Position numbers and translations under genes: made by a program | Shown: one piece after another, positions 39,835 to 51,158 of the stretch | How the letters are laid out: every line of letters starts with the position of its first letter | How positions within the stretch are numbered: the first letter of the stretch is position 1 | The notes under the pieces: model-generated | Told to the model about the DNA's origin: nothing | Databases searched by the model: none | Seen by the model: only the letters and a program-made list of their open reading frames with translations | Source: Flavobacteriales bacterium | GTDB taxonomy: Bacteria > Bacteroidota > Bacteroidia > Flavobacteriales_D > CAJJDF01 | Assembly: GCA_020630395.1 (NCBI GenBank) | Contig: JAHDBM010000011.1 | Span: 1-64,000, forward strand | Reading direction: 5' to 3' | Length of the DNA stretch: 64,000 nt

Positions 39835-41901
39835 ATGTCTTATAACAAAGAATTTATAAATAGAGAAATATCATGGTTATCCTTTAACGAAAGAGTATTG
39901 CAGGAAGCCATAGATAAAAAAAATCCTTTAATTGAACGGATAAGATTTTTAGGTATTTTCTCTAATAATAGAGATGAGTTTTTCCGTGTACGTGTTGCTA
40001 CTGTTAAAAGACTACAAGTCTTAAAAAAGAAAAGTCTTAAAGAAATTGATTTTAGTCCTACTGAATTACTTGAAGAAATAAAAAAAATTACCTTATCTCA
40101 AGAACGTTTGTTTGAGGAGACATTTAATCAAATTCTAGACCAATTAAAATCAGAAGATATACATATTGTTAATGAGTTAAACATTAACAAAAATCATTTA
40201 CAATTTATAGAAGAATATTTTGAAGATAAAATTCGACCCTATTTAATTCCGATCATTCTTAAAAACAAATCTAAACTCCCAGAACTAAAAGATAAATCTC
40301 TTTACCTAGGAGTTAAACTTTACAACAATGAATTAAATGACATTCCTCTATATTCATTAATCGAAATACCCACTAACGTTTCTAGGTTTTTAGTATTACC
40401 AACATTAAAAAATGAAGAAGATTCTGTTATTTTATTGGATGACATTATAAGAATAAATCTTAGAAAAGTTTTTGCTTTATTTCAATTTGATCAAATTGAG
40501 GCTTATGCTTTTAAAATAACTAGAGATGCTGAGCTAGACTTAGAGTATGATATTGATACTGGATTGCTTCAAAAAATGAAGAAAAGTTTAGAAAAAAGGA
40601 AAAAAGGAAAACAAGTTCGTTTTGTTTATGATGGTAATATGCCTATCGATCTATTTCATTATTTAGTAGGTGATGTTAAAAAGAAAGACCTTGAAAACAT
40701 TATTCCTGGAGGCAAATATCACAACTTCAAAGATTTTATACAGTTTCCTAATGTTGGAAATAAAAACCTAACAAATACTAAGCTTCCTCCTCTACCGCAC
40801 CCAATGCTTGAAGGAAAAAATAGTATTCTTGAGGTATTAAGGTCTAAGGATATCATGCTATCATATCCCTACCAAAGCTTTAAGTATGTTGTTGATTTTA
40901 TGCGTGAAGTAGCAATAGACCCTAAAGTAACTGATATACAAATAAACTTGTATAGAGTAGCAAATAGATCCAGAATTATAAATGCTTTGGTAAATGCTGC
41001 TAAAAATGGTAAAAGAGTAACTGTAATAATTGAATTAAAAGCCAGGTTTGATGAAGCAAATAATATACATTGGTCTAACGTTTTACAAGAAAATGGCATT
41101 CGTGTAATATTTGGAGTCCCTGGATTAAAAGTTCATTCAAAATTAATACTGGTTTCTAGAAAAATAGGTAAACAAAAAGAAATGTTTGCTCATATTGGAA
41201 CAGGAAATTTTCATGAAGGAACTGCTAAAATATATGGAGACTATTCTTTATTTTCAAGCGACACAAGAATAACAAATGAAGTAGAAAAACTATTTGCTTT
41301 CTTTGAAAGTAATTATTTAAGACTATCCTTTAGGCATTTAATTGTTTCCCCATACAGTACAAGAAGAAAATTCATATCGCTTATAGATAATGAAATAAAA
41401 AACAGCAAAGCAGGTAAAGAAGCCAAGATAACACTTAAGCTAAATAATTTAACAGACGATCTTCTAATTAAAAAATTATACGAAGCCAGTAACAATGGAG
41501 TTAAAATCGACCTTATTATTAGAGGTATTTGTTGTTTAGTTCCTAACATACCTAAACAAAGTGAAAACATAAAGGTTATTAGTATTGTAGATCGTTTTTT
41601 AGAACATGTTAGAACTATGATTTTTCATAATGATGGAAATGAATTGTTTTATATATCCTCAGCAGATTGGATGCAAAGAAATCTTGATAATCGAATAGAG
41701 GTTACAACCCCAATTTTTGATAAAAAGATTCAAAAAGTAATTAAAAAGATGATCAATATTCAACTAGCCGATAATGTTAAGGCTAGAATTATTGATAAAG
41801 ATAGATCTAATAAATACGTTAAAAATGATGAGGATCAAATTAGATCACAAATAGAAACTTATAAATACTTTAAAAAGTATTGGAAAGAAAAAAGCAAATA
41901 G
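39835..41901 (+). CDS. ppk1: Polyphosphate kinase 1
   Basis: NREISWLSFNERVLQEA, HPYQSF-like SYPYQSFKYVVDF, AHIGTGNFHEGTAKIYGDY, SSADWMQRNLDNRIE. Confidence 0.97.
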   Translation: MSYNKEFINREISWLSFNERVLQEAIDKKNPLIERIRFLGIFSNNRDEFFRVRVATVKRLQVLKKKSLKEIDFSPTELLEEIKKITLSQERLFEETFNQILDQLKSEDIHIVNELNINKNHLQFIEEYFEDKIRPYLIPIILKNKSKLPELKDKSLYLGVKLYNNELNDIPLYSLIEIPTNVSRFLVLPTLKNEEDSVILLDDIIRINLRKVFALFQFDQIEAYAFKITRDAELDLEYDIDTGLLQKMKKSLEKRKKGKQVRFVYDGNMPIDLFHYLVGDVKKKDLENIIPGGKYHNFKDFIQFPNVGNKNLTNTKLPPLPHPMLEGKNSILEVLRSKDIMLSYPYQSFKYVVDFMREVAIDPKVTDIQINLYRVANRSRIINALVNAAKNGKRVTVIIELKARFDEANNIHWSNVLQENGIRVIFGVPGLKVHSKLILVSRKIGKQKEMFAHIGTGNFHEGTAKIYGDYSLFSSDTRITNEVEKLFAFFESNYLRLSFRHLIVSPYSTRRKFISLIDNEIKNSKAGKEAKITLKLNNLTDDLLIKKLYEASNNGVKIDLIIRGICCLVPNIPKQSENIKVISIVDRFLEHVRTMIFHNDGNELFYISSADWMQRNLDNRIEVTTPIFDKKIQKVIKKMINIQLADNVKARIIDKDRSNKYVKNDEDQIRSQIETYKYFKKYWKEKSK

Positions 41902-41945
41902 TTATCACTTTTTAAAACGTCTTTATCTCGTAATTCAACAAAAGA

Positions 41946-43433
41946 TTAGTTTACTCTCCAAAAATATGGAGTAAAAATAAGCGCTACAGTAAATAGCTCT
42001 AATCTACCAAAAAGCATTAAAAAGGATAACACCCATTTTCCTGCATCTGGAATTTCAGAAAAACTATTAGCTGGATTTACTTCATTAATTCCAGGACCAA
42101 CATTACCTAATGAAGTAGCAACAGAGCTAATAGCCGTTAATAAATCTAACCCCATTGCCGTCATGATAATACTACCCAATGTGAACATAAACAAATACAA
42201 AAACAAGAAAGCAAGCAAATTGTAAATAATTTTATTGTGTACAACTTGCCCATTTAAATGAACTGGCACAACTGCATTGGGATGAAGTCTTCTTTTAAAC
42301 TCCATAAAACTATTCTTCATTAGCACCACAATTCTAACAATTTTTATACCTCCGCTAGTAGATCCTGCTGATGCTCCTGAAAACAATAATAAAAAGAATA
42401 TAAACGTAACAAAAGTACCCCATGTTGTAAAAATATCACTTGCAAAACCTGTTGTTGTAATTACACTAACAACTTGAAAAACTGTTCCCCTAACAGCAGT
42501 TGAAAATTCATCTTCAGAGTAATAATAAACAAAAGGAGTTAATACTATTATCAATCCTAAAACAGCAAATAAATAATATTTAAACTCATCATTCTTCCAT
42601 ATTCGTTTAAACTTACCTTTAAATCCAAAATATAATAATGTAAAGTTAGTACCCGCTAAAAACATAAAGATTACAATTACATACTCTATAACTGGAGAAT
42701 TAAATGCCGCAATACTATCTTGTTTTGTTGAAAAACCACCAGTTGAAGTAGTTGTTAGTGAATGGTTTATGGCATCAAAAAAACTCATGCCACAACACAT
42801 TAACACAATCATTTCTACTATGGTTAGTCCAAGGTAAATAATCCATAATCGTTTTGCAGTTTCTTTTATCCTTGGGTGGATTTTATCTTTAGTTGGTCCA
42901 GGAGCCTCATTAACAAATAACTCCATGCCTCCAATACCCAATAGTGGTAAAACAGCAATTGTTAACACAATTATCCCCATACCTCCTATCCACTGCGTCA
43001 TACTCCGCCAAAACAAGATACTTTCTGGCATTTCTTCAATATTATTTAAAATTGAAGCTCCAGTAGTTGAAAAACCAGACATGGTTTCAAAAAAAGCATC
43101 TGAAATTGATGGTATAGATTGACTTATCACATATGGTAATGCTCCAAATAAAGTCATTGATATCCAACCCAATGTAACGATCAAAAATCCATCTCTCCTT
43201 TTAATTTCTGCATCATTACTATTTCTATTCACATACTTTAATAACCCTCCTGTAAACAGTGTTATACTTGATGCAATAGTAAATCCCCAAAATGCATCAT
43301 CTCCATGGTAAACAGAAAAAATTAAGGGTAGCGCCATTAAAAATCCATTTATCAATAACAATGAACCTATAACATTACCTACAACTGAAAAATTGATGAT
43401 TTTATGCTTTTTTTTGGAGAAAATTTTCATCAT
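41946..43433 (-). CDS. trkH: TrkH-type potassium transporter subunit
   Basis: DAFFETMSGFSTTGASIL, FDAINHSLTTTSTGGFSTK, AGSTSGGIKIVR. Confidence 0.93.
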   Translation of the reverse strand: MMKIFSKKKHKIINFSVVGNVIGSLLLINGFLMALPLIFSVYHGDDAFWGFTIASSITLFTGGLLKYVNRNSNDAEIKRRDGFLIVTLGWISMTLFGALPYVISQSIPSISDAFFETMSGFSTTGASILNNIEEMPESILFWRSMTQWIGGMGIIVLTIAVLPLLGIGGMELFVNEAPGPTKDKIHPRIKETAKRLWIIYLGLTIVEMIVLMCCGMSFFDAINHSLTTTSTGGFSTKQDSIAAFNSPVIEYVIVIFMFLAGTNFTLLYFGFKGKFKRIWKNDEFKYYLFAVLGLIIVLTPFVYYYSEDEFSTAVRGTVFQVVSVITTTGFASDIFTTWGTFVTFIFFLLLFSGASAGSTSGGIKIVRIVVLMKNSFMEFKRRLHPNAVVPVHLNGQVVHNKIIYNLLAFLFLYLFMFTLGSIIMTAMGLDLLTAISSVATSLGNVGPGINEVNPANSFSEIPDAGKWVLSFLMLFGRLELFTVALIFTPYFWRVN

Positions 43434-43438
43434 AAAAT

Positions 43439-44779
43439 CTAAAGAAAAAAGCGTTCTATTTTATGAATAGAATCGGTAAGTGAAAATACAATGGCCTTAT
43501 CATTGGGTTCAATTTGAAAATCCCCAAAAGGAATAAAACCTTTACCATCTCTAATAACACCTGCTATTCTAGCATTATCTGGAAATTTAAGATTCTTAAT
43601 CTTTTTTCTGGTAACCTTAGACTTAGCTTTTACATTAAACTCAATAATTTCAGCATCAACACCATGTAAGCTAACGATAGCATCAACATCTCCTTTTCTA
43701 ACATATTTAAAAATGTTACCCGCAGCAATTATCTTTTTATTGATTAACGTATCTATTCCTATATTTTGCGACAAATGGATGTAATCTAAGTTTTCTACAC
43801 GAGCAATTGTCTTCGTGACACCATTATTTTTAGCAACAAGACATGAAATGATATTTCGTTCGGAATCTCCTGTAGCAGCAATAAAAGCATCCATCTCAGA
43901 TAACCCTTCTTCTCTTATAGCTTCAACATTACTACCATCAATATTAAGAACCAAGGTATTTTTTAATACCTCTGTTATCTTTTCACACTTATCTCTATCA
44001 GCTTCTAATAAAATTACTTTGTAAGTATCTTCTAATAGCATAGCAGTCCTCACACCTATCCTACTACCTCCCATTATCATGACATTTCTAATTTCAACAC
44101 ATGATTGGTCACACAATGCAGTTAAATCATCAATTGCTTCTGGTGCTGACATGAAATACATGATGTCATTTTCTAATACTTTAGTATCTCTATCTACCAT
44201 GATAGTATCTTCCAATCTATGAATAGCAATAGGTTTAAAACTTAAATTTGGATTTAAATAAGCACTTTCTTCTACGGTTTTATCTCTTAAAGGAGATTTA
44301 TCGCCTATTGGTAATCCAAAAACAGAAAGACTATCATCTTCAAATCCAAAGCTATCAGTAAAAGCTGATTTAGAAATTAACCTAACTATCTCATCAGCAG
44401 CCAACTGAACTGGAGATATAAGCGTATTCACCCCAAGATCCTTATACATAGATTGTATATCAGGATCTAAGTTTTCCATATTACTTATCCTAGCTATGGT
44501 TTGTTTTGCGCCATATTTTTTAGCAATAATAGAAACTAAAAGATTTGTTTTTTCAGATGAAGTAACTGCAATAAGAAGATCACAAGAAGAAACCTTAGCT
44601 TCTTGTAAAACCTCTAAAGACGTAGCGTCACCTTTAATAGGATAAATATCTATATGAGATTGAACGTAACTAAGCCTAGCTTCATCTTGATCAATAAGGT
44701 AAATATCTTGTAACTCACTAGATAACATTTTTGCTAAATGATAACCAACATCTCCTGCACCTGTAATTATTATTCTCAT
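43439..44779 (-). CDS. trkA: Trk potassium uptake regulator TrkA (two RCK domains)
   Basis: MRIIITGAGDVGYHLAKMLS; second NAD-binding half VMIMGGSRIGVRTAMLL. Confidence 0.94.
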   Translation of the reverse strand: MRIIITGAGDVGYHLAKMLSSELQDIYLIDQDEARLSYVQSHIDIYPIKGDATSLEVLQEAKVSSCDLLIAVTSSEKTNLLVSIIAKKYGAKQTIARISNMENLDPDIQSMYKDLGVNTLISPVQLAADEIVRLISKSAFTDSFGFEDDSLSVFGLPIGDKSPLRDKTVEESAYLNPNLSFKPIAIHRLEDTIMVDRDTKVLENDIMYFMSAPEAIDDLTALCDQSCVEIRNVMIMGGSRIGVRTAMLLEDTYKVILLEADRDKCEKITEVLKNTLVLNIDGSNVEAIREEGLSEMDAFIAATGDSERNIISCLVAKNNGVTKTIARVENLDYIHLSQNIGIDTLINKKIIAAGNIFKYVRKGDVDAIVSLHGVDAEIIEFNVKAKSKVTRKKIKNLKFPDNARIAGVIRDGKGFIPFGDFQIEPNDKAIVFSLTDSIHKIERFFL

Positions 44780-44923
44780 GGATTAAAAAATCATCAATAT
44801 TGACCTATTTGTATCAAATTTAAATCATTTTTTTATTTGATTAAAATAAATCTCGTAAAGCAAAGTATTATACTAAAATAGACCCTATATTTGAATTATA
44901 TATTATTTAAGATTTTATAATAA

Positions 44924-46714
44924 ATGAAGCCAGTTTCGTATGATGATCGTAGAAACACCATTTTGGTGATTATACTGGCTATTGGTATCATTTTTGTCTT
45001 TAGATTGTTATTCATACAAGTCATTAGTCCTAAATGGAAAAATGAAGCCCTGAAAGTATCCGAAACTAAAAGAACGATACAACCGTCAAGAGGGTTAATT
45101 TTTGATAGAAACGGAACATTATTAGCTTTAAACACACCTGGATACGAGCTATGGGTAACTCCAAGAAAAACAAATCATTTTGATACAACTGAATTAGCTA
45201 ATCTTATTGGAGTGTCAGACAGCTTGTTTAAAGCTAATTACCAAAAACTTACCAAAAACCCTAAAACTAAACAACTAATATCAAAAAAAGTTCCTAAAGA
45301 AAATGTACATAGATTAAATGCTGTTTTATATCGACTGAAAGGCTTTGAATTACAGGATAATTCTAGAAGAGATTATCCCTTAGGAATTGCTCCACATGTT
45401 TTAGGATACATTAGAGAAGTTGATAAAAAAACCATTGAAAAAAAACCTTACTACAGACCAAGAGATTTAATAGGAAAGTCTGGCATAGAAAAATACTATG
45501 AAAAAATATTAAGAGGTGATAGAGGAAAGAACCAATTTTTAAAAGATGCCTATGGTAATTTAAAAGAAGTAGTTTCTACCGATTCTGCAAAAGCAGGATC
45601 TAATTTAACAACTACTCTTGATGCTGATTTACAAGCTTACAGTGAATTATTAATGAAAAACAAGATTGGCAGTATAGTAGCTATTGAGCCAAGTACAGGT
45701 GAAATTTTAACTATGGTCTCTTCACCTACTTTTAATCAAGATAATTTAAGATCAGATTCTATTGGAGAGTTATTCCAACCCACATTTAATAGACCATTAC
45801 AGTCCCAATACCCTCCTGGTTCAATTTTTAAAATGGTTCAAGGACTAATTGCTCTTGAAATGGGAGCTATAAACGTTAACACCACTATTGCGTGTAAAAA
45901 AGATTTAGTTGGATGCCATAATCATCCAACTGCACGTTCTCTGCCAGAAGCTATTAAATATTCATGTAACCCTTATTTTTTTCAATCTCTTGGTTTTATG
46001 GCGCATAAAATGGAAGGGAATAGTATTCATGAAAAAAGTGAAAAAGCACTAACCTACTGGAATAAACAAGTGAAATCTTTTGGATTAGGAACTGATTTAA
46101 AAGTAGATGTTCCCAACTATAAAAAAGGAAGCATTCCTAACTGTGCCTTATACGACAAAATGTACAAAGGAATGAACTGGAATTACAGAACCTGTAATTC
46201 TATTAGTATTGGACAAGGAGAAATGCTTATTACTCCGCTACAAATGGCAAATTTAGCTTGTATTTTTGGAAACAGAGGCCATTATTATTATCCCCACTTT
46301 TTAAAACCAACAAAAAACCAACAAATTGATTCTATTTTTACCCAAATAAATTACACTGGTGTAAATAAAGACAACTTTCCTCTTATTGCTGATGCTATGC
46401 AACAAGTAGTTGAAGGTGTTGGTGGAACCGCTAGACTAGCTAAAATAGAAGGTGTTATTGTATGTGGTAAAACAGGAACAGCTCAAAACCCTCAAGGAGA
46501 AGATCATTCTGTTTTTATTGCTTTCGCCCCTAAAGAAAATCCTAAAATTGCTATTTCAGTTTATATAGAAAATGCTGGTTTTGGTGGAACATGGGCTGCT
46601 CCTACTGCAAGTTTAATAATAGAAAAATATCTTACTGATACTATTAAAGATAAATGGAAAGAGAAAAGAATATTAGAAGCTGATTTAATACCTAAAAAAG
46701 AAGAAAATAATTGA
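44924..46714 (+). CDS. mrdA: Penicillin-binding protein 2
   Basis: SRGLIFDRNGTLLALN, QYPPGSIFKM (SxxK), VCGKTGTAQNP (KTG). Confidence 0.95.
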   Translation: MKPVSYDDRRNTILVIILAIGIIFVFRLLFIQVISPKWKNEALKVSETKRTIQPSRGLIFDRNGTLLALNTPGYELWVTPRKTNHFDTTELANLIGVSDSLFKANYQKLTKNPKTKQLISKKVPKENVHRLNAVLYRLKGFELQDNSRRDYPLGIAPHVLGYIREVDKKTIEKKPYYRPRDLIGKSGIEKYYEKILRGDRGKNQFLKDAYGNLKEVVSTDSAKAGSNLTTTLDADLQAYSELLMKNKIGSIVAIEPSTGEILTMVSSPTFNQDNLRSDSIGELFQPTFNRPLQSQYPPGSIFKMVQGLIALEMGAINVNTTIACKKDLVGCHNHPTARSLPEAIKYSCNPYFFQSLGFMAHKMEGNSIHEKSEKALTYWNKQVKSFGLGTDLKVDVPNYKKGSIPNCALYDKMYKGMNWNYRTCNSISIGQGEMLITPLQMANLACIFGNRGHYYYPHFLKPTKNQQIDSIFTQINYTGVNKDNFPLIADAMQQVVEGVGGTARLAKIEGVIVCGKTGTAQNPQGEDHSVFIAFAPKENPKIAISVYIENAGFGGTWAAPTASLIIEKYLTDTIKDKWKEKRILEADLIPKKEENN

Positions 46715-48030
46715 AAACGGCATTAAATAATATAGATTATATAACACTACTACTATGTGTAGTCCTAGCTACTATGGGAGTTTTTGCTATTTATTCTTCT
46801 TCTTACAATGAAGAATTCCCTTCTATTTTTTCACTTAACATGTCTTATGGCAAACAAATTCTATGGGGAGGAATTTCAATAGTAATTGGGGCTATTATTT
46901 TACTATTAGAGCCTGATTTTATTAGAAAAAACACTATATACTTTTATGGTTTTACTATATTCCTCTTATTATTAGTTCTTATTGTTGGAGAAGAACGAAA
47001 CGGGGCAAAAGCTTGGTTTGGTGTTGGAAGTTTTGGTATTCAGCCAGCCGAATTTATGAAAATAGCTGTTAGTTTAATGCTCGCAAAAAAACTATCTGAA
47101 TCAAATGTTTCTATTCGGAAAAATGACACACAAATACAAATAGCAGGTATTATTTTTCTTCCCATTATGCTAATTTTACTTCAACCTGATTTAGGAACAG
47201 TATTGGTCTTTATGGCTTTTATATTGGTTTTATACAGAGAAGGATTATCGGGCAACATTCTTTTATATGGAATATTATTAGTTGTTGTAGCGATATCATC
47301 TCTAATACTAAACCCTTCTAAAACCTCTTTATTTGGCTTTGAATTTAGTTCTCTTTATACGTTAGGCTTTGTTATTACATTAATCGCTATTGCCATCTTT
47401 GCATATATTAATGTTTTCTTTTACAAACGATATAGAAGAAAACCACTTATTAAGCTCCTTTTTGTATTAATAATTTCATTAATTGTTATACCAACTTCTG
47501 TATACTTTTTTAATAAAATACCTGAAGGAAATTATCAAAGAAAAAGAATTGAAATTACACTAGGATTGAGAGAAGACCCTAAAGGGATTGGCTACAATAT
47601 TCATCAAGCCTTATCTGCTATTGGGTCTGGAGAAGGAGCAGGAAAAGGCTATATGCAAGCAACACTCGCTAATAGTAAGTTTAAACAAGTACCAGAACAA
47701 AGTACTGATTTTATTTTTTGCACCATAGCCGAAGAATGGGGGTTTATAGGGGGATTTATATTATTTTCTCTTTTTTTAACGCTCATCATCAGACTTATTC
47801 TAATTGCCGAAAGACAAAGAGCAACATTCGCTAGGGTATATATATATTCAATAGCCTGTATTCTATTTTTACATTTTGCCATAAACATAGGAATGGTAAT
47901 GGGTATTGCTCCTATTATAGGTATTCCGCTTCCCTTTTTTAGCTATGGTGGTTCTTCATTACTTGCTTTTAGCATCATGATTTTTATTGCTCTAAAATTA
48001 GATGCTGAACGATTAGACGCTTTTAGATAA
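46711..48030 (+). CDS. rodA: Rod shape-determining protein RodA (TTG start overlapping the mrdA stop)
   Basis: SEDS family; GIQPAEFMKIAVSLMLAK, LQPDLGTVLVF, EEWGFIGG, PFFSYGGSSLL. Confidence 0.94.
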   Translation: MKTALNNIDYITLLLCVVLATMGVFAIYSSSYNEEFPSIFSLNMSYGKQILWGGISIVIGAIILLLEPDFIRKNTIYFYGFTIFLLLLVLIVGEERNGAKAWFGVGSFGIQPAEFMKIAVSLMLAKKLSESNVSIRKNDTQIQIAGIIFLPIMLILLQPDLGTVLVFMAFILVLYREGLSGNILLYGILLVVVAISSLILNPSKTSLFGFEFSSLYTLGFVITLIAIAIFAYINVFFYKRYRRKPLIKLLFVLIISLIVIPTSVYFFNKIPEGNYQRKRIEITLGLREDPKGIGYNIHQALSAIGSGEGAGKGYMQATLANSKFKQVPEQSTDFIFCTIAEEWGFIGGFILFSLFLTLIIRLILIAERQRATFARVYIYSIACILFLHFAINIGMVMGIAPIIGIPLPFFSYGGSSLLAFSIMIFIALKLDAERLDAFR

Positions 48031-48143
48031 GCCTTATTAACATTTAAGTTGTTAAAGAAATGGTAAAAAGCATTAGCAAGAACAATTCTATATGTTATTT
48101 TTGAGTTTGATTGATATGAACCCAATCACTTTAGATTAAATTC

Positions 48144-51113
48144 ATGATAAGATTTATACAAATACTCATTTTTTCAGCATTTGGCTATGTTTCATTCTCA
48201 CCACTACCAGGTGAAAAAAGTGAGTCAATACAAGAAACATCTATATTAAATAAGCACACGCTTCCTCCCTATTTGATAGGCAATCATCAATGGGCAGATT
48301 CTGTTTTCGATACGTTATCAGCTGATGAAAGAATAGCTCAATTACTTATGATTGCTGCATATTCTAATAAAGATGCAGCCCACGAAAAAAAGATTCTTGA
48401 TCTAGTATCTAAACATAAGATTGGAGGATTAATTTTTATGCAAGGAACCCCTGAGAAACAAGTAAAACTTAATAATAAATATCAAGCTAAAGCTAGGGTA
48501 CCTCTAATGATTGCAATAGATGGTGAATGGGGACTGCCTATGAGGTTAAAGAAAACATTTTTATTTCCTAAGCAAATGACACTTGGTGCAATTCAGAATG
48601 ATTCTTTAATATACCAAATGGGAAAAGAAATGGCACAGCATTGCAAACGAATGGGAATACATGTAAATTTTGCCCCAGTTGTAGATGTTAATAATAACCC
48701 AAACAATCCTATTATAAACTACAGGTCTTTTGGAGAAAATAGAGAAAATGTTTACACCAAAGGACTAGCCTACATGAAAGGTATGCAAGATAATGGAATA
48801 TTAGCTTGCGCAAAGCATTTCCCCGGTCATGGTGATACTGATGCAGATTCTCATAAATCTCTACCAGTTATTAATCATAACATACCAAGACTAGATTCTA
48901 TTGAGCTTTATCCATTCAAAAAATTAATTAAACAAGGTTTAGGGAGTATGATGGTTGCTCATTTATATATCCCAGCTCTAGATTCAACAAAAAATGTAGC
49001 CACTACCCTATCTCCGAAAGTAGTTAATGATTTATTAAAAGATTCTTTACAATTTAAAGGATTAATATTTACTGATGCACTTAACATGAAGGGGGTTAGC
49101 GCATTCTACAAACCAGGAGAAGTTGATGTAAAAGCTTTATTGGCGGGTAATGATATTTTATTATTCTCAGAAGATGTACCTACTGCTATTGCTGAAATAA
49201 AGAAAGCTATTGCTAAAGGTGAAATATCTCAAGAAGAAATTGATAAAAGATGTAAAAAAGTTCTTTATGCTAAAGAATGGTTAAAAGTCTCTAAGAAGAA
49301 AATAAGTGATAAAAGACTAAGAAAAGATTTAAATCCAACATCATCTGAAGTTACTAATCGTTTACTTTATACAAATGCACTTACTATTGCTAAAAACAAC
49401 AATGATCTTTTACCACTAAAAAGATTAGACACTTTATCTATAGCATCTGTAGTTATAGGAGACAGAGTAAACAACACCTTTCAAACCTATTTATCAAAGT
49501 ATACAAAAATTAATCACTACAGTTTAAAAAAAGAAGCATCTCCTTCGCAGGTTGAGGCTATTTTAAAGAAACTACAAAAACACAACACAGTTGTTATTAG
49601 TGTGCATAAAACTAGAATGAATGGATCTTATGGAATTACAAGAAACACCATTAATACCATCCAAAAAATTGCAGAAAAAAATCGTGTTATATTAAATTTC
49701 CCTACAAATCCTTACGCGCTTGATAAATTTGATAGTACCAACAACATTGAGGCTATTATTGTATCCTATGAAGACAATAAATACACCAAAGAACTTACCC
49801 CTCAATTAATTTTTGGAGGTATTGGTGCAAGTGGTAAACTACCAGTATCAGGATCTGCAGATTTTCCTGCAGGAACAGGATTTAATACTCAATCAATACG
49901 GTTAAGATATTCTACGCCAGAAATGGTTGGCATTACAAGTAAAAAACTTATTTGGATAGATACAATTGCCAATAGAAGTATAAGAGATACTGCCTTCCCA
50001 GGCTGTCAAATATTAGTCGCTAAAAATGGTCACGTTATTTATAATAAAGCGTTTGGACATCATACATATAACAGAAAAAGAAAAGTTAAAACAACCGATT
50101 TATATGATGTAGCGTCTGTAACAAAAGTAGCTGTTTCCACACCTTTGGTAATGAAAATGCACCAAGAAGGAAAACTCACATTAGATAGCAAGCTTACTGA
50201 TTACTTACCCGATATTGTTGACTCAACTGCTTATGAAAAAATAGTAATTAAAGATATGTTAGCTCATCAAGCTAGGTTTACCCCTTGGATACCTTTTTAT
50301 AGCGCTACACTAAAAAACAAAGAATTAAACCCTAGATTTTATCGAAAATCAAGAACATCATTCTATAATACTGAGGTAGCAAAAAACATCTATATCTATA
50401 AAAATTATAAAAATGCTATCCTTAAAAGAATTATTAGGACCAAACTTAGAAAAAGAAAAAAATACAAGTACAGTGATGTAGGTTATTACTTTTTAAAAGA
50501 AATAATTGAACGAAAAACAAACAAAAGACTTGACAAAGTAATTGACAGCATGTATTATTCATCTTTAGGTCTTCAGTATGCAACATACAACCCAAAAGAG
50601 AAATACAAATTAAATCAAATTGTTCCTACTGAAAACGACACCATATTCAGAAAACAACTTATTCATGGCTATGTTCATGACCAAGGAGCAGCTATGATGG
50701 GAGGAGTTGGTGGTCATGCAGGGTTATTTTCTAACGCTAATGATTTAGCTGTTATTATGCAAATGTACCTCAACAAAGGTTCTTATGGTGGTATTAAATA
50801 CCTTAATGATACAACTGTTGATGTTTTTACTAAAGCAAATTTTAAAAGTAATGACAACAGGAGAGGTTTAGGCTTTGACAAACCTGTTTTATCACTTAAA
50901 AGTGGACCTACATGCGAACTTGTTTCCTTAGATAGTTATGGACATTCAGGGTTTACAGGAACGAGAGTTTGGGCAGATCCAAAACATGATTTAGTATATA
51001 TATTTTTATCTAATCGGGTATATCCTGATGCGGAAAATTGGAAGATTGTTAGAAAAGATATTAGAACGCGAATAGAAAAAGTGATCTATCAATCTTTTTT
51101 AGATAAAAAATAA
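48144..51113 (+). CDS. Fusion of GH3 beta-N-acetylglucosaminidase (NagZ-like) and serine beta-lactamase/esterase domain
   Basis: CAKHFPGHGDTDADSHKSLP and FTDALNMKGV (GH3); C-terminal SVTK, YSDVGYYF, GHSGFTGTRVW. Confidence 0.9.
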   Translation: MIRFIQILIFSAFGYVSFSPLPGEKSESIQETSILNKHTLPPYLIGNHQWADSVFDTLSADERIAQLLMIAAYSNKDAAHEKKILDLVSKHKIGGLIFMQGTPEKQVKLNNKYQAKARVPLMIAIDGEWGLPMRLKKTFLFPKQMTLGAIQNDSLIYQMGKEMAQHCKRMGIHVNFAPVVDVNNNPNNPIINYRSFGENRENVYTKGLAYMKGMQDNGILACAKHFPGHGDTDADSHKSLPVINHNIPRLDSIELYPFKKLIKQGLGSMMVAHLYIPALDSTKNVATTLSPKVVNDLLKDSLQFKGLIFTDALNMKGVSAFYKPGEVDVKALLAGNDILLFSEDVPTAIAEIKKAIAKGEISQEEIDKRCKKVLYAKEWLKVSKKKISDKRLRKDLNPTSSEVTNRLLYTNALTIAKNNNDLLPLKRLDTLSIASVVIGDRVNNTFQTYLSKYTKINHYSLKKEASPSQVEAILKKLQKHNTVVISVHKTRMNGSYGITRNTINTIQKIAEKNRVILNFPTNPYALDKFDSTNNIEAIIVSYEDNKYTKELTPQLIFGGIGASGKLPVSGSADFPAGTGFNTQSIRLRYSTPEMVGITSKKLIWIDTIANRSIRDTAFPGCQILVAKNGHVIYNKAFGHHTYNRKRKVKTTDLYDVASVTKVAVSTPLVMKMHQEGKLTLDSKLTDYLPDIVDSTAYEKIVIKDMLAHQARFTPWIPFYSATLKNKELNPRFYRKSRTSFYNTEVAKNIYIYKNYKNAILKRIIRTKLRKRKKYKYSDVGYYFLKEIIERKTNKRLDKVIDSMYYSSLGLQYATYNPKEKYKLNQIVPTENDTIFRKQLIHGYVHDQGAAMMGGVGGHAGLFSNANDLAVIMQMYLNKGSYGGIKYLNDTTVDVFTKANFKSNDNRRGLGFDKPVLSLKSGPTCELVSLDSYGHSGFTGTRVWADPKHDLVYIFLSNRVYPDAENWKIVRKDIRTRIEKVIYQSFLDKK

Positions 51114-51158
51114 CCCAATAATACTTAACTAAGACCTAACTACTTCGTAAGTTTAAAT

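Noticed and set aside
44780-44923. mreBCD expected upstream of mrdA
   Set aside because: Only a 144-bp intergenic gap and divergent trkA are present; the genes may lie elsewhere, so this was not treated as a finding.
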